NCBI GenBank assembly: GCA_964400875.1
Contig: CAYNWK010000043.1
Coordinates: 1 to 30,931 of the forward strand
Reading direction: 5' to 3'
DNA length: 30,931 nucleotides
Source of the DNA: CAYNWK01 sp964400875
GTDB taxonomy: Bacteria; Chloroflexota; Anaerolineae; Anaerolineales; UBA4823
The position numbers and the translations under genes are program-made. Every line of letters starts with the position of its first letter. The stretch's first letter is position 1. Shown here piece after piece: positions 15,129 through 22,925 of this stretch. Under the pieces are notes generated by a model. It did not search any database. It was not told where the DNA came from and saw only the letters and a program-made list of their open reading frames with translations.

Positions 15129-16103
15129 TCACAAAGGCAGCCAGGTCCCCAACCCGCGGTCCTTGGCCCGCCGGTAGATCTCGGGGGCGACGGCCATGTC
15201 GTCCAGGGCCAGGCCGAGGTTGATCGCCAGGGTGCGCTCCGCCGGGTTCTCCCGGCCCGGCTTATTTCCGGCGACGATCTCGCCCAGGTCGGCGTAGGGG
15301 GTGGGAGTTTTCTGGAAGTAGCCGGACTCCCGGTAGTATTGAAATTGGGCGTGGTCGTCCGTGGCGATCTTGTCGAACTCGGCCAGGGCTTCCCCCTGCC
15401 AGTAGCTGTCGAAATCGACGGCGCTGGCGAAAGCCCCCGGCTGAAGCCAGCCGGCGGGGATGGTCGGCTCGGGGTGCTTGAGGATCGGCCCGGAGGTGAC
15501 CACCAGGTCGCAGGGCTCCACGGCCTTGCGCGGCTGGTCCACGCCGATCACTTCGAGGTCCAGGGCGGCGGACATATCACCCACGAAGCGGCTTTGCACA
15601 TCTTTATTGGTGTCGAAAGCGTAGGCGCGATCCAGGGAGAAGAGCGCCGCCAGCGCCTCCAAATTGGTGCGCCCCTGCACCCCGCAGGCCAGGACTCCGG
15701 CGGTGCTGCTCTCCGGCCTGGCTAAATATTTGGCGGACAGCGCCGAGGCCGCCGCCGTACGGTAGGCGGTGATCCAGGTGCAGTCCATCACGGCGTACGG
15801 GATCCCGGTGTCCACGTCGTTGAGGATCAGCAGCCCGCTGATGTAAGGCAGGCCGCGGGCCTGGTTGCCCGGGTAGCCGCTGACCCACTTGAGCCCGGTC
15901 GAGCGCATGGCGGGGATATAGGCCGGCATGGCGTGGATGAAAGCGTCCGGCTGGGTGTGTACGCCGGGTTTGGGCGGCATCTCGACCCGCCCGGCGCCCT
16001 TTTCCTGAAAGGCGCGCTCCAGCAGATCGATCACAGTGCGCATATCCAGGGCGACAGCTTCGACGTCGGCGCGGGAGAGGTAGAGGATTTGCAGATCGTT
16101 CAT
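15129..16103 (-). CDS. Ornithine cyclodeaminase / mu-crystallin family protein
   Basis: A 324-residue protein of the family that includes ornithine cyclodeaminase, alanine dehydrogenase (archaeal type) and ketimine reductases. Substrate-contact residues appear conserved: Lys72 in T-G-L-K-W-V-S-G and Arg115 in T-A-Y-R-T-A-A-A. The NAD(P)-binding turn reads V-L-A-C-G-V-Q-G (137-144) instead of the usual G-T-G-x-Q-A pattern, which is a mild deviation. AAGGAG at 16112-16117 (complement) is well placed 8 bases before the ATG. The gene overlaps the end of the upstream EamA transporter gene by 4 bases (ATGA), so the two are translationally coupled. The transporter may move the substrate or product. 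The exact amino-acid substrate is undetermined. Confidence 0.88.
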   Translation of the reverse strand: MNDLQILYLSRADVEAVALDMRTVIDLLERAFQEKGAGRVEMPPKPGVHTQPDAFIHAMPAYIPAMRSTGLKWVSGYPGNQARGLPYISGLLILNDVDTGIPYAVMDCTWITAYRTAAASALSAKYLARPESSTAGVLACGVQGRTNLEALAALFSLDRAYAFDTNKDVQSRFVGDMSAALDLEVIGVDQPRKAVEPCDLVVTSGPILKHPEPTIPAGWLQPGAFASAVDFDSYWQGEALAEFDKIATDDHAQFQYYRESGYFQKTPTPYADLGEIVAGNKPGRENPAERTLAINLGLALDDMAVAPEIYRRAKDRGLGTWLPL

Positions 16104-17065
16104 GAGAGGGTCTCCTTGTTATTTTTCCTCACCGAACCTCTCCCCACGGGAGAGGAATATCGAGCCTGGCGGGCCAGATAGATGCCTCCTAGCACCAGCG
16201 CGCCGCCCAAGGCCTGCCAGAGGGTTAGCGCCTCGCTGAGCAGCAGCCAGGCGAAGACCGTCGCCAGGACCGGCTGCACTAACAGGCTGACCGAGGAAAA
16301 AGCCGCCGGCAGGTGCGCCAGGGCGAAGGCGATCAGCCCCTGGCCGCCGGCGTGGGAGAGCAGCGCCAGGCCGAGCAGCACCAGCCAGCCCCAGATGTCG
16401 AAAGGCCACAGCCCTTCCCCGGAAAGCAGCGCGACCGGCAGCAGTACGACTACGGTGACCAAGCCGCCCCAGGCCAGGATCGTCGTGGCGGCGAAACGCT
16501 GCCGCAAACGGCTGACGGCGAGGATATAGCCGCCGTAGAAGACCGCCGTGATCAGACCCAGGCCATCACCGAGCAAATGCTGGGGGCTCAAACTGAGGCT
16601 GACGCCGACCAAGATCGTCGTACCCGCCAGAGCGACTAGCATGCCCAGCAGAAAGGCCGGGCTGACCCGCTGGCGGAAGAACAGCCAGCCGCCCAGGGTG
16701 ACGAAGACCGGGGCGAAGTTGGCCAGCAGTGTGGCGTTCGCAACGGAGGTGAGGCGGATGGACCAGTGCCAGAAGGCCAGGTCGGCGGCGAAGAACAGGC
16801 CGGCAGCGGCCAGGCCCAGGTAATCGGAGGGGGAGACCGGCCTTTGGGCAGGCTCAGCGCCCGGACCGGCGTAGCCCGTCGCCAGCCACAAGAAGGGCAG
16901 CGCCAGGGCCAGCCTCCAGAACGCGGTGGCGCTGGGTCCCACCTGGCTTAGGCGCACGAAGATCGGCGCGAAGGCGATGGCGACCGCCCCGGCGAACAGG
17001 GCGGGCAAAGCGAGGCGAGCGGCGGGGATCTGCTCGGCGAGGGAGGGCGATCGTTCGGAGTTCAT
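16100..17065 (-). CDS. EamA/DMT-superfamily transporter
   Basis: About 321 residues with ten hydrophobic helices arranged as two EamA repeats, the pattern of drug/metabolite-superfamily permeases that export metabolites or amino acids. Conserved features include F-A-P-I-F-V-R near helix 1, F-W-R-L-A-L-A and A-N-F-A-P-V-F-V-T-L. The frame extends up to a TTG at 17116, but that codon lies inside a TATACT promoter element (17116-17121), so the ATG at 17065 is preferred even though no good ribosome site precedes it. The last 20 or so codons run through a dispersed repeat (16127-16158), so the C-terminal tail is probably recently acquired sequence. It is coupled by a 4-base overlap to the cyclodeaminase-family gene. 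Confidence 0.88.
   Translation of the reverse strand: MNSERSPSLAEQIPAARLALPALFAGAVAIAFAPIFVRLSQVGPSATAFWRLALALPFLWLATGYAGPGAEPAQRPVSPSDYLGLAAAGLFFAADLAFWHWSIRLTSVANATLLANFAPVFVTLGGWLFFRQRVSPAFLLGMLVALAGTTILVGVSLSLSPQHLLGDGLGLITAVFYGGYILAVSRLRQRFAATTILAWGGLVTVVVLLPVALLSGEGLWPFDIWGWLVLLGLALLSHAGGQGLIAFALAHLPAAFSSVSLLVQPVLATVFAWLLLSEALTLWQALGGALVLGGIYLARQARYSSPVGRGSVRKNNKETLS
16127..16158. repeat. Dispersed inverted repeat, copy A (inside EamA 3' end)
   Basis: CCTCACCGAACCTCTCCC, then CAC, then GGGAGAGGAAT. The inner arms CCTCTCCC (16137-16144) and GGGAGAGG (16148-16155) form a perfect 8-bp hairpin. Its left 18 bases match 17 of 18 in copy B at 17148-17197, outside the other end of the transporter gene. 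Confidence 0.7.
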
Positions 17066-17115
17066 CGGCGGAGAGCTGTCGTACTCGTTAGTGGGTGGAA
17101 GGATTTTTATGGACA

Positions 17116-17121
17116 AGTATA
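17116..17121 (-). promoter_or_regulatory. -10 element candidate (TATACT) for the EamA-cyclodeaminase operon
   Basis: Read on the minus strand, TATACT ends about 50 bases before the ATG at 17065. This supports that start and rules out the TTG at 17116. The -35 region is not recognisable. Confidence 0.4.
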
Positions 17122-17147
17122 GCGCAGATTGAGTTGTCTTTGAGCCC

Positions 17148-17197
17148 CCTCACCTAACCTCTCCCGGCGGCACACCGTGTCGCTTGGGGAGAGGAAT
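17148..17197. repeat. Dispersed inverted repeat, copy B
   Basis: CCTCACCTAACCTCTCCC (17148-17165) and GGGAGAGGAAT (17187-17197) have the same arms as copy A but a longer inner segment of 21 bases. Together with copy A it flanks the transporter gene. Elements of this CCTCACC-AACCTCTCCC type occur widely between bacterial genes; mobility is not shown here. Confidence 0.65.
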
Positions 17198-17224
17198 TTA
17201 AGATGATGAACTACAGTATTCGTT

Positions 17225-17230
17225 TATAAT
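17225..17230 (+). promoter_or_regulatory. -10 element candidate (TATAAT) for the glycoside hydrolase
   Basis: A perfect TATAAT lies 35 bases before the ATG at 17266. There is no good -35 hexamer at the usual distance. Confidence 0.4.
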
Positions 17231-17265
17231 CTCGCGTGCCAACCTCGTCTTGAAGAAAGCGTTCC

Positions 17266-19008
17266 ATGTTCAATCGAGCGATCATCGTTCTGCTGCTCAT
17301 CCCTGCCCTGGCGGCCTGCACCCCACCAGCCCCGCCGCGGACGGTCGCGCTTGAAACCGACTCACCCAGCCTGCCGACCGAAACGGTCGCGCCCAGCCCG
17401 CCGACAGGCGCGCCGCCGATGACGCCAACTTCGCCGCCCCCGGCGGAGCACATCATCGCCATTCGCCAGGTGGGAGGCGTTGGTGAATTCTTCGACGTGC
17501 GCACGGGCCAGACTTTCACGCCGCGCGGCGCCAACTACGTCTTCGTGCCCCACGAGGGGCAGATGGAGCTGCACCTGCTTCGAGTCGGCGTTTACGACCC
17601 GGCGCTAACCCGACAGGACTTCCAGACGCTGGCCGATTATGGTTACAACACCGTGCGGGTCTTTCTGGATCACTGCAGCCAGGGCCCGGGCTGCATCGGG
17701 GACGATGATAACGTGGGGCTCAACCCGGCCTACCTGGACAACATCGCCGATATGATGGCTGCCGCCAAGGAAACCGGATTGTTCATCCTGTTTACCTCTA
17801 ATGACCTGCCCGACCAGGGAGGCTACGCCGAACAAGCGAACGGGCAGGCTGGGGAGATCTTCGCCGGGTACCGGAACGCCTATTTTCTGACCCAATCCGG
17901 GTTGGATGCCGCGCGCAGCTACTGGAGCGACCTGCTCTCCGGTCTGCGGGAGCGGGCCGCGGCCTTCGACGCCGTGCTCGCCTGGCAGCTGCTCAACGAG
18001 GAATGGCTGTTCGCCGACCAGCCGCCGATGTCCCTGACCAGCGGCACGGCTGAAACCCCAACGGGATCCTACGACTTGAGCGACCCTGCAGCAAAACGGC
18101 GGATGGTTGATGACACCCTGGTGAACTATATCGCCGAGCTCAAGGCCGAGATCCTACGCCACGACCCGACCGCCCTGGTCACCATGGGTTTCTTCGCTCC
18201 CGAGGTAGTCGCCCCAGGCTGGTACGTACAAACCGAGCCGCTGCTGGAACGCTCTGCACTGGATTTCTTCGATTTCCATCTCTATCCCGGCGACCACAGC
18301 CAGGCCGAGCTGGTCGAGGCCTTCGGCATGACAGGTTACCAGTCCAAGCCGATCGTGCTGGGTGAATACGGCGCTTTCCGCCACATCTACCCGGAAGTCC
18401 TGCCCGCGGCCCGCGAGATCAACGCCTGGCAGGTCGAGTCCTGCACCTACGGTTTCGACGGCTGGATCTACTGGACGTACCATCCGGCGCCGGCTTACGT
18501 AGACGACCGCACCTGGGGCCTGGTGGACGAAGACGGCTTTTTGCTGGAACGATTGTCGCCCAACCTGCATCCGGACCCGTGCGAGGCCGCGCTGATCCTC
18601 AGCAACAACCTGGCCTACGGCAAACCGGCCCGCGCCTCAACCAGCCTGGCCGAAAACCCGCCGGAACTGGCGGTCGATGAAAACGCGGCCAGCCACTGGG
18701 GTTCTGGCGAGGACGCTCCGCAGTGGATCGAGATCGACCTGCAGGTGGAATACACCCTGGACCGGGTCGAACTGCTGGTCAGCCAGTACCCCGCAGGACA
18801 GACGGAACACCACCTGCGCGGCCGAAGCGCCAGCGGCAACTGGCAGGATTTAGTGACCTTTGAAGGCGTCACCAATGACGGCGACCGCCTGATCTTCGAC
18901 CCGGAAACGCCAGTCCCGGGGATACAGTTTTTACGCATCGACACCCTGGTCAGTCCATCCTGGGTCTCCTGGTTCGAGATTGAGGTCTACGGGGAGGCGA
19001 CGCCGTAG
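17266..19008 (+). CDS. Lipoprotein glycoside hydrolase (GH5-like) with discoidin-type C-terminal domain
   Basis: A 580-residue exported lipoprotein. The N-terminal signal ends in the lipobox A-L-A-A-C with Cys18, followed by a Pro/Thr/Ser-rich linker (19-60). Residues 65-440 look like a clan-A TIM-barrel hydrolase. The acid/base glutamate is likely Glu245 in Q-L-L-N-E-E-W, and the nucleophile is likely Glu367 in V-L-G-E-Y-G. This is the N-E / E pair of GH5-type cellulases and mannanases. Residues 447-576 form an F5/8-type C (CBM32-like) domain (A-Y-G-K-P-A-R-A-S, W-I-E-I-D-L, L-R-I-D-T). It should act on beta-linked glycans at the cell surface; the exact substrate is unknown. The ribosome site is weak (GAAGAAAG). 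It appears to be a single-gene unit. Confidence 0.83.
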   Translation: MFNRAIIVLLLIPALAACTPPAPPRTVALETDSPSLPTETVAPSPPTGAPPMTPTSPPPAEHIIAIRQVGGVGEFFDVRTGQTFTPRGANYVFVPHEGQMELHLLRVGVYDPALTRQDFQTLADYGYNTVRVFLDHCSQGPGCIGDDDNVGLNPAYLDNIADMMAAAKETGLFILFTSNDLPDQGGYAEQANGQAGEIFAGYRNAYFLTQSGLDAARSYWSDLLSGLRERAAAFDAVLAWQLLNEEWLFADQPPMSLTSGTAETPTGSYDLSDPAAKRRMVDDTLVNYIAELKAEILRHDPTALVTMGFFAPEVVAPGWYVQTEPLLERSALDFFDFHLYPGDHSQAELVEAFGMTGYQSKPIVLGEYGAFRHIYPEVLPAAREINAWQVESCTYGFDGWIYWTYHPAPAYVDDRTWGLVDEDGFLLERLSPNLHPDPCEAALILSNNLAYGKPARASTSLAENPPELAVDENAASHWGSGEDAPQWIEIDLQVEYTLDRVELLVSQYPAGQTEHHLRGRSASGNWQDLVTFEGVTNDGDRLIFDPETPVPGIQFLRIDTLVSPSWVSWFEIEVYGEATP

Positions 19009-19080
19009 AACGGGATTGCCGGGCCATCTTCGCCGGCCTGCCAGGACAAATCGAGAATCGCCGGCCAGCCGCCCGTGTAC

Positions 19081-19118
19081 TGGAAAATTTGGCCTTCTCG
19101 ATGTATACTCATATCGAG
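19081..19118 (+). promoter_or_regulatory. dnaN promoter with flanking inverted repeat
   Basis: TGGAAA (19081-19086) and TATACT (19104-19109) are spaced 17 bases apart. The inverted repeat CTCGAT (19097-19102) / ATCGAG (19113-19118) encloses the -10 box, the position expected for a repressor operator. The gap 19009-19172 otherwise shows a direct pair of TCGCCGGCC (around 19029 and 19060) and no gene. Confidence 0.45.
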
Positions 19119-19172
19119 CCTCCGGGTCGCGATCTATACCCTGTCTAATCATCCTGAGGAGAAGCCGCACCA

Positions 19173-20306
19173 ATGAAAGTATCCGTCCTGCAAGAGAATT
19201 TAGCCCATGGTTTGAACATCGTCTCCAGAGCGGTATCGCCGCGCAGCACCCTTCCGGTTTTGGCCAACGTATTGATCGCCACCGATGAAGGCCGTCTGCG
19301 GCTCTCGGCGACCAATTTAGAGCTGGGCATTACCCTGTGGCTCGGGGCCAAGATCGAAGAGGAAGGCTCAACCACCGTACCGGCGCGCACCTTTAACGAA
19401 CTGGTCAGCACGCTCTCGGACAAGCAAGTGGATATGACATTGAACGTGCGCACGCAAACGCTTAACGTGCGCAGCGGCTCTTCCAATACCGATTTGAAAT
19501 GCATCGATTCCCAGGAATTCCCGCCCATGCCGACTCCCGACTTGAAGGACGGCATCCAGCTCAACGTGACCGACCTGAAGGAGATGATCCAGCAGGTGGT
19601 CTTCGCCGCCTCCACGGATGAAGCTCGACCGGTGCTGACCGGGGTGCAGGTCAACGTCCAGGATAACGAGATCTCCCTGGCTGCGGCAGACGGCTTCCGG
19701 CTGTCGATCCGGAAGGCGGAGCTCTCCGCGCCGGTCTCCCGGCCGATCAACGCCATCATCCCGGCGCGCGCCTTGAGCGAGCTGGCCCGCATCCTGGGAG
19801 ACAGCGACCAGTCGCTGACCATGGTGCTGCCGCCCGGGCGCGGGCAGGTCATCTTCCGGTTGAAGGACGTCGAGCTGGTTTCGCAGCTGATCGAAGGCAC
19901 TTATCCCGACCTCGAGCAGATCATCCCGCGCAATTACAAAACCCGCACCGTGCTCTCCACCAATGAATACCTCAAGGCCTGCAAGCAGGTGGAGATCTTC
20001 GCCCGGGAAGGCTCGCACATCGCCCGGATCAACATCACACCGGGCGGCGAGATGCAGCCGGGCACCGTGGAGGTTTCGGGGCAATCGGAGGAGACCGGCT
20101 TCCAACAGAGCACGCTGGACGCTTCCGTCGAAGGGGATCAGCTGCTGATTGCCTTTAACGTGCGCTTCTTGCGGGAAGTTTTGGACGTGATCGGTACGCC
20201 AGACGTCGTCCTCGAGACCACCGCCGACACCGCCCCGGGGATCATCCGGCCGGTTAGCGACAATAATTTCTTGCACGTGATCATGCCGATGCATTTGGGC
20301 AGCTAG
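19173..20306 (+). CDS. dnaN: DNA polymerase III beta subunit (sliding clamp)
   Basis: A 377-residue protein with the three-domain clamp fold. It begins M-K-V-S-V-L-Q-E-N-L and contains V-S-R-A-V-S-P-R-S-T-L-P-V-L-A-N (about 19-34). The internal A-A-D-G-F-R-L-S (169-176) is highly characteristic of bacterial beta clamps, and it ends with the typical H-V-I-M-P-M (about 368-373). The dimeric ring tethers polymerase III and repair proteins to DNA. AGGAG (19157-19161) precedes the ATG by 11 bases. dnaA, recF and gyrB are not next to it, so this clamp gene sits apart from a classical origin cluster. Confidence 0.96.
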   Translation: MKVSVLQENLAHGLNIVSRAVSPRSTLPVLANVLIATDEGRLRLSATNLELGITLWLGAKIEEEGSTTVPARTFNELVSTLSDKQVDMTLNVRTQTLNVRSGSSNTDLKCIDSQEFPPMPTPDLKDGIQLNVTDLKEMIQQVVFAASTDEARPVLTGVQVNVQDNEISLAAADGFRLSIRKAELSAPVSRPINAIIPARALSELARILGDSDQSLTMVLPPGRGQVIFRLKDVELVSQLIEGTYPDLEQIIPRNYKTRTVLSTNEYLKACKQVEIFAREGSHIARINITPGGEMQPGTVEVSGQSEETGFQQSTLDASVEGDQLLIAFNVRFLREVLDVIGTPDVVLETTADTAPGIIRPVSDNNFLHVIMPMHLGS

Positions 20307-20349
20307 CGAGCGCAAGGCGGCGGTAACTCAATTAAACTTTGCTGATAAC

Positions 20350-20377
20350 GCCTGGCGCCGGACTGTGGCAGCCAGGC
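20350..20377 (+). terminator. Hairpin after dnaN
   Basis: GCCTGGC (20350-20356) pairs with GCCAGGC (20371-20377), and GCC/GGC extend the stem inside with one bulged A, giving ten pairs. It begins 43 bases after the dnaN stop. There is no T-run, so it may protect the 3' end or terminate factor-dependently. Confidence 0.4.
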
Positions 20378-20411
20378 TGATTCCTCGAGCAAAATAGATT
20401 GCCTTTTGGCG

Positions 20412-20477
20412 CCCGGCAGTGGGCAGCAGCTTGCGGCTGTGGGCCTGCGAACTGCCGGGTGTTTTGCTGGTTCCCGG
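20412..20477 (+). promoter_or_regulatory. Structured region with two exclusive stems
   Basis: CCCGGCAGT (20412-20420) pairs perfectly with ACTGCCGGG (20451-20459), followed by TGTTTT. CCGGG at 20455-20459 could instead pair with CCCGG at 20473-20477. Smaller stems fit inside the first loop. This resembles a terminator/antiterminator switch or a small structured RNA. No known riboswitch class was recognised. Confidence 0.4.
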
Positions 20478-20510
20478 CGGTGAAGTCCCTTGCGGACAGT
20501 TCCTGCAGGG

Positions 20511-20528
20511 AACTTCTGAAGTTATAAT
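20511..20528 (+). promoter_or_regulatory. Operator-like palindrome overlapping a TATAAT box
   Basis: AACTTC-T-GAAGTT (20511-20523) is a perfect 13-base palindrome whose last T is the first base of TATAAT (20523-20528). The start codon at 20586 is 57 bases downstream. This is a plausible promoter with an overlapping operator; no standard -35 is seen. Confidence 0.45.
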
Positions 20529-20585
20529 TTGGCGAATGTCGCATTCCTCCGCGGCTGAATTTAATCTGGTACGAAATCTGGGATC

Positions 20586-22913
20586 ATGACCTTTCCAACC
20601 GCCTCCACCGATCGAGCTTTGAGCATTTACCTGGCTCTGGCTCAATACCCGGTCTTGCGGGTGCGCATCCGGGCGCGCATGCGCCGCGAGCTCTTCGAGC
20701 GCGGCGTGATCAGCCCGCAGGACTTCGAGGCCGAGGTGCGCGACCAGGCGATCCGCTCCCAAGCCCGCGAGGGTCTGCACGATCCTTTTTCCGAAGAGCC
20801 TGAAGATATCTGGGAGGTGCGCCTGGGGCGCGTGCGCAGCCACCTGACAGACTTCCATTTCGCCTACAACCTGCCATATACCCTGTTCGAACAGATCGTG
20901 CGGGACGTGCTGGCCGAGCGCGGGGCGCAGTCCGAGGACTTGCTGGTCACCTTTAACCCGGAACTGGCCCCGCAAAGGATGCTCTTCGAGCAAGCTCAGG
21001 CAATTGAGAATTTACCTGTTGCGGAGCGCGCCCGTGCAGACGCCCGGCTGCGTGAGATCAAGGTGGTGTTGATCCGTACGCTGATCAGCGATCAGCTGGC
21101 CTATATCAACATCGCGAGGGAATGGTTCAACGTCTCGGACCTTGAAGAGATCAAGCACCGCAAGATCGGCGGGGGAAAGATCGGCGGTAAGGCTGCCGGG
21201 ATGCTGCTGGCCGCGCGCATCTTGAGCGAAGTCGCCGATGACGAGGTGCGTTCTTTGCTGCGCATCCCCGAGTCTTTCTTCTTAGGCTCAGATGTGATGT
21301 ACAGCTACATGACGATCAACAACCTGCTGCATTGGGGGGATCAGAAGTATAAGGACGAGCAGAATATCCGCGCCGACTACCCTTTAATCCAGAAGGAATA
21401 CCTGGAGGGTGAGTTTCCTGAGGACATCCAGGAGAAATTGCGCCATGTTCTAAATGAGGTCGAGGGCAGGCCGTTGATCGTGCGCTCCTCCAGCCTGCTG
21501 GAAGATAACTTTGGCACCTCGTTTGCCGGGAAGTACGACAGCGTCTTTTGCCCGAACCAGGGGAGTGCGGCGGAGAATCTGACGGCCTTGAGCAAGGCGA
21601 TCTCCCACGTTTACGCCAGCGCGCTGAACCCGGATGCGCTGCTTTACCGGCGCAGTAAAAAACTGCAAGACTACGACGAGCGCATGGCGGTGCTGATCCA
21701 GGTGGTACAGGGGGAACGCAGCGGGCGATATTACCTGCCAAATGGTTCGGGGGTGGCTTTCAGCCGCAACCTGTATCGCTGGTCGCCGCAGATCCGCCGG
21801 GATGCCGGTTTCTTGCGCCTGGTCTGGGGGCTGGGCACGCGCGCGGTGGAGCGGGTGGGCAACGATTACCCGCGCCTGGTGGCGCTGAGCCACCCGCTGC
21901 TGCACCCAGAATCTTCGCCCAAGGCCATCCGGCGTTATTCCCAGCAATACGTGGACGTGATCGACCTGGAAGAAAATTCATTCGATACCTTGCCGGTGGC
22001 GGATGTGATGCACTCGCGCTACCCGGCCTTACGTTATATCGTCCAGGTGGACCAGGGCGGCTACCTGGCGCCGATCCGCAGCATGTTGATGGAGGAGAAG
22101 CCTTCCCAGCTGGTGATCACCTTCGACGAGCTCTTTCGCCGCACCCGCCTGGCGGACAACCTGGTGAAAATGCTGACTCTACTGGAAACACACTACCATT
22201 CCCCGGTCGACACCGAATTCACCATTCACATCCCAGACCCCTCCGATTTACAACCGGATGTCGAGATCACCCTGCTGCAGTGCCGCCCACAAAGCCACCT
22301 GGTCGAAAGCGAAGTCCGCCTGCCCAAGAATATCCCCGAGGAAGATATCGTCTTCTCGATCCCGCGTATGGTCCCCCAGGGCCGGGTCGAGGAGATCCGC
22401 TACGTGGTCTTCGTAACCCCGCAAGCTTATTTTGCGCTGCCAACCGCGGATCTGCGCGTGAAGGTCGGGCAGGCGATCAGCCGGCTGAACACCGCGCTGG
22501 CCGACGAGGTGTTCATCTGCGTTGGGCCTGGGCGCTGGGGGACGCGCAACCCGGATTTGGGAGTCTTCATTGGCTACGGCGATGTGTACAACACCCGCGC
22601 CCTGGTGGAACTGGCCGGAAAGGGCTACGGCTTGCCCCCGGAACCGTCCTTCGGCACGCATTTCTTCCAGGACCTGGTGGAAGCGCATATCTACCCGCTG
22701 GCGATCTTCCTGGACGATCCCGAAGTGGTCTTCAACCGTGATTTCTTTTACGAGACGCCCAACCGGCTTTCCGAGCATATCACGATCCAACCGGAACTGG
22801 AGGGCTGCCTGCGACTGATCGAGGTAGCCTCCTACCGCCCCGGACACAACCTGGAGCTGGTCATGGACGATGAAGAAAGCAAAGCAGTCGCCTTCCTGGT
22901 GAGGGATGGATAA
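20586..22913 (+). CDS. PEP/pyruvate-binding-domain protein without phospho-carrier domain
   Basis: A 775-residue cytosolic protein. Residues 1-185 are a mostly helical N-terminal region. Residues 190-570 match the ATP-grasp-like PPDK/PEP-synthase N-terminal domain: G-G-K-I-G-G-K-A-A-G-M (197-207), then I-V-R-S-S-S-L-L-E-D (298-307) with S-F-A-G-K-Y-D-S (312-319), and the closing I-T-L-L-Q-C-R-P-Q (561-569). The swivelling phosphohistidine domain and C-terminal PEP barrel of real PEP synthase are missing. Instead there are about 200 residues of unknown type containing G-P-G-R-W-G-T-R-N-P. It therefore probably phosphorylates or binds something other than pyruvate. The deoxynucleoside kinase gene follows after 12 bases, so the two are likely co-transcribed. 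Confidence 0.85.
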   Translation: MTFPTASTDRALSIYLALAQYPVLRVRIRARMRRELFERGVISPQDFEAEVRDQAIRSQAREGLHDPFSEEPEDIWEVRLGRVRSHLTDFHFAYNLPYTLFEQIVRDVLAERGAQSEDLLVTFNPELAPQRMLFEQAQAIENLPVAERARADARLREIKVVLIRTLISDQLAYINIAREWFNVSDLEEIKHRKIGGGKIGGKAAGMLLAARILSEVADDEVRSLLRIPESFFLGSDVMYSYMTINNLLHWGDQKYKDEQNIRADYPLIQKEYLEGEFPEDIQEKLRHVLNEVEGRPLIVRSSSLLEDNFGTSFAGKYDSVFCPNQGSAAENLTALSKAISHVYASALNPDALLYRRSKKLQDYDERMAVLIQVVQGERSGRYYLPNGSGVAFSRNLYRWSPQIRRDAGFLRLVWGLGTRAVERVGNDYPRLVALSHPLLHPESSPKAIRRYSQQYVDVIDLEENSFDTLPVADVMHSRYPALRYIVQVDQGGYLAPIRSMLMEEKPSQLVITFDELFRRTRLADNLVKMLTLLETHYHSPVDTEFTIHIPDPSDLQPDVEITLLQCRPQSHLVESEVRLPKNIPEEDIVFSIPRMVPQGRVEEIRYVVFVTPQAYFALPTADLRVKVGQAISRLNTALADEVFICVGPGRWGTRNPDLGVFIGYGDVYNTRALVELAGKGYGLPPEPSFGTHFFQDLVEAHIYPLAIFLDDPEVVFNRDFFYETPNRLSEHITIQPELEGCLRLIEVASYRPGHNLELVMDDEESKAVAFLVRDG

Positions 22914-22925
22914 GGATAGTCAGGG

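Noticed and set aside
19368..20315. Open frame of 315 codons on the minus strand
   Set aside because: Opposite dnaN, whose protein motifs are unmistakable; the antisense translation has no family resemblance.
20328..20993. Minus-strand frame covering the dnaN to PEP-binding-protein gap
   Set aside because: It starts inside the PEP-binding-protein gene and has no motif or ribosome site; the gap is better explained as structured non-coding DNA.
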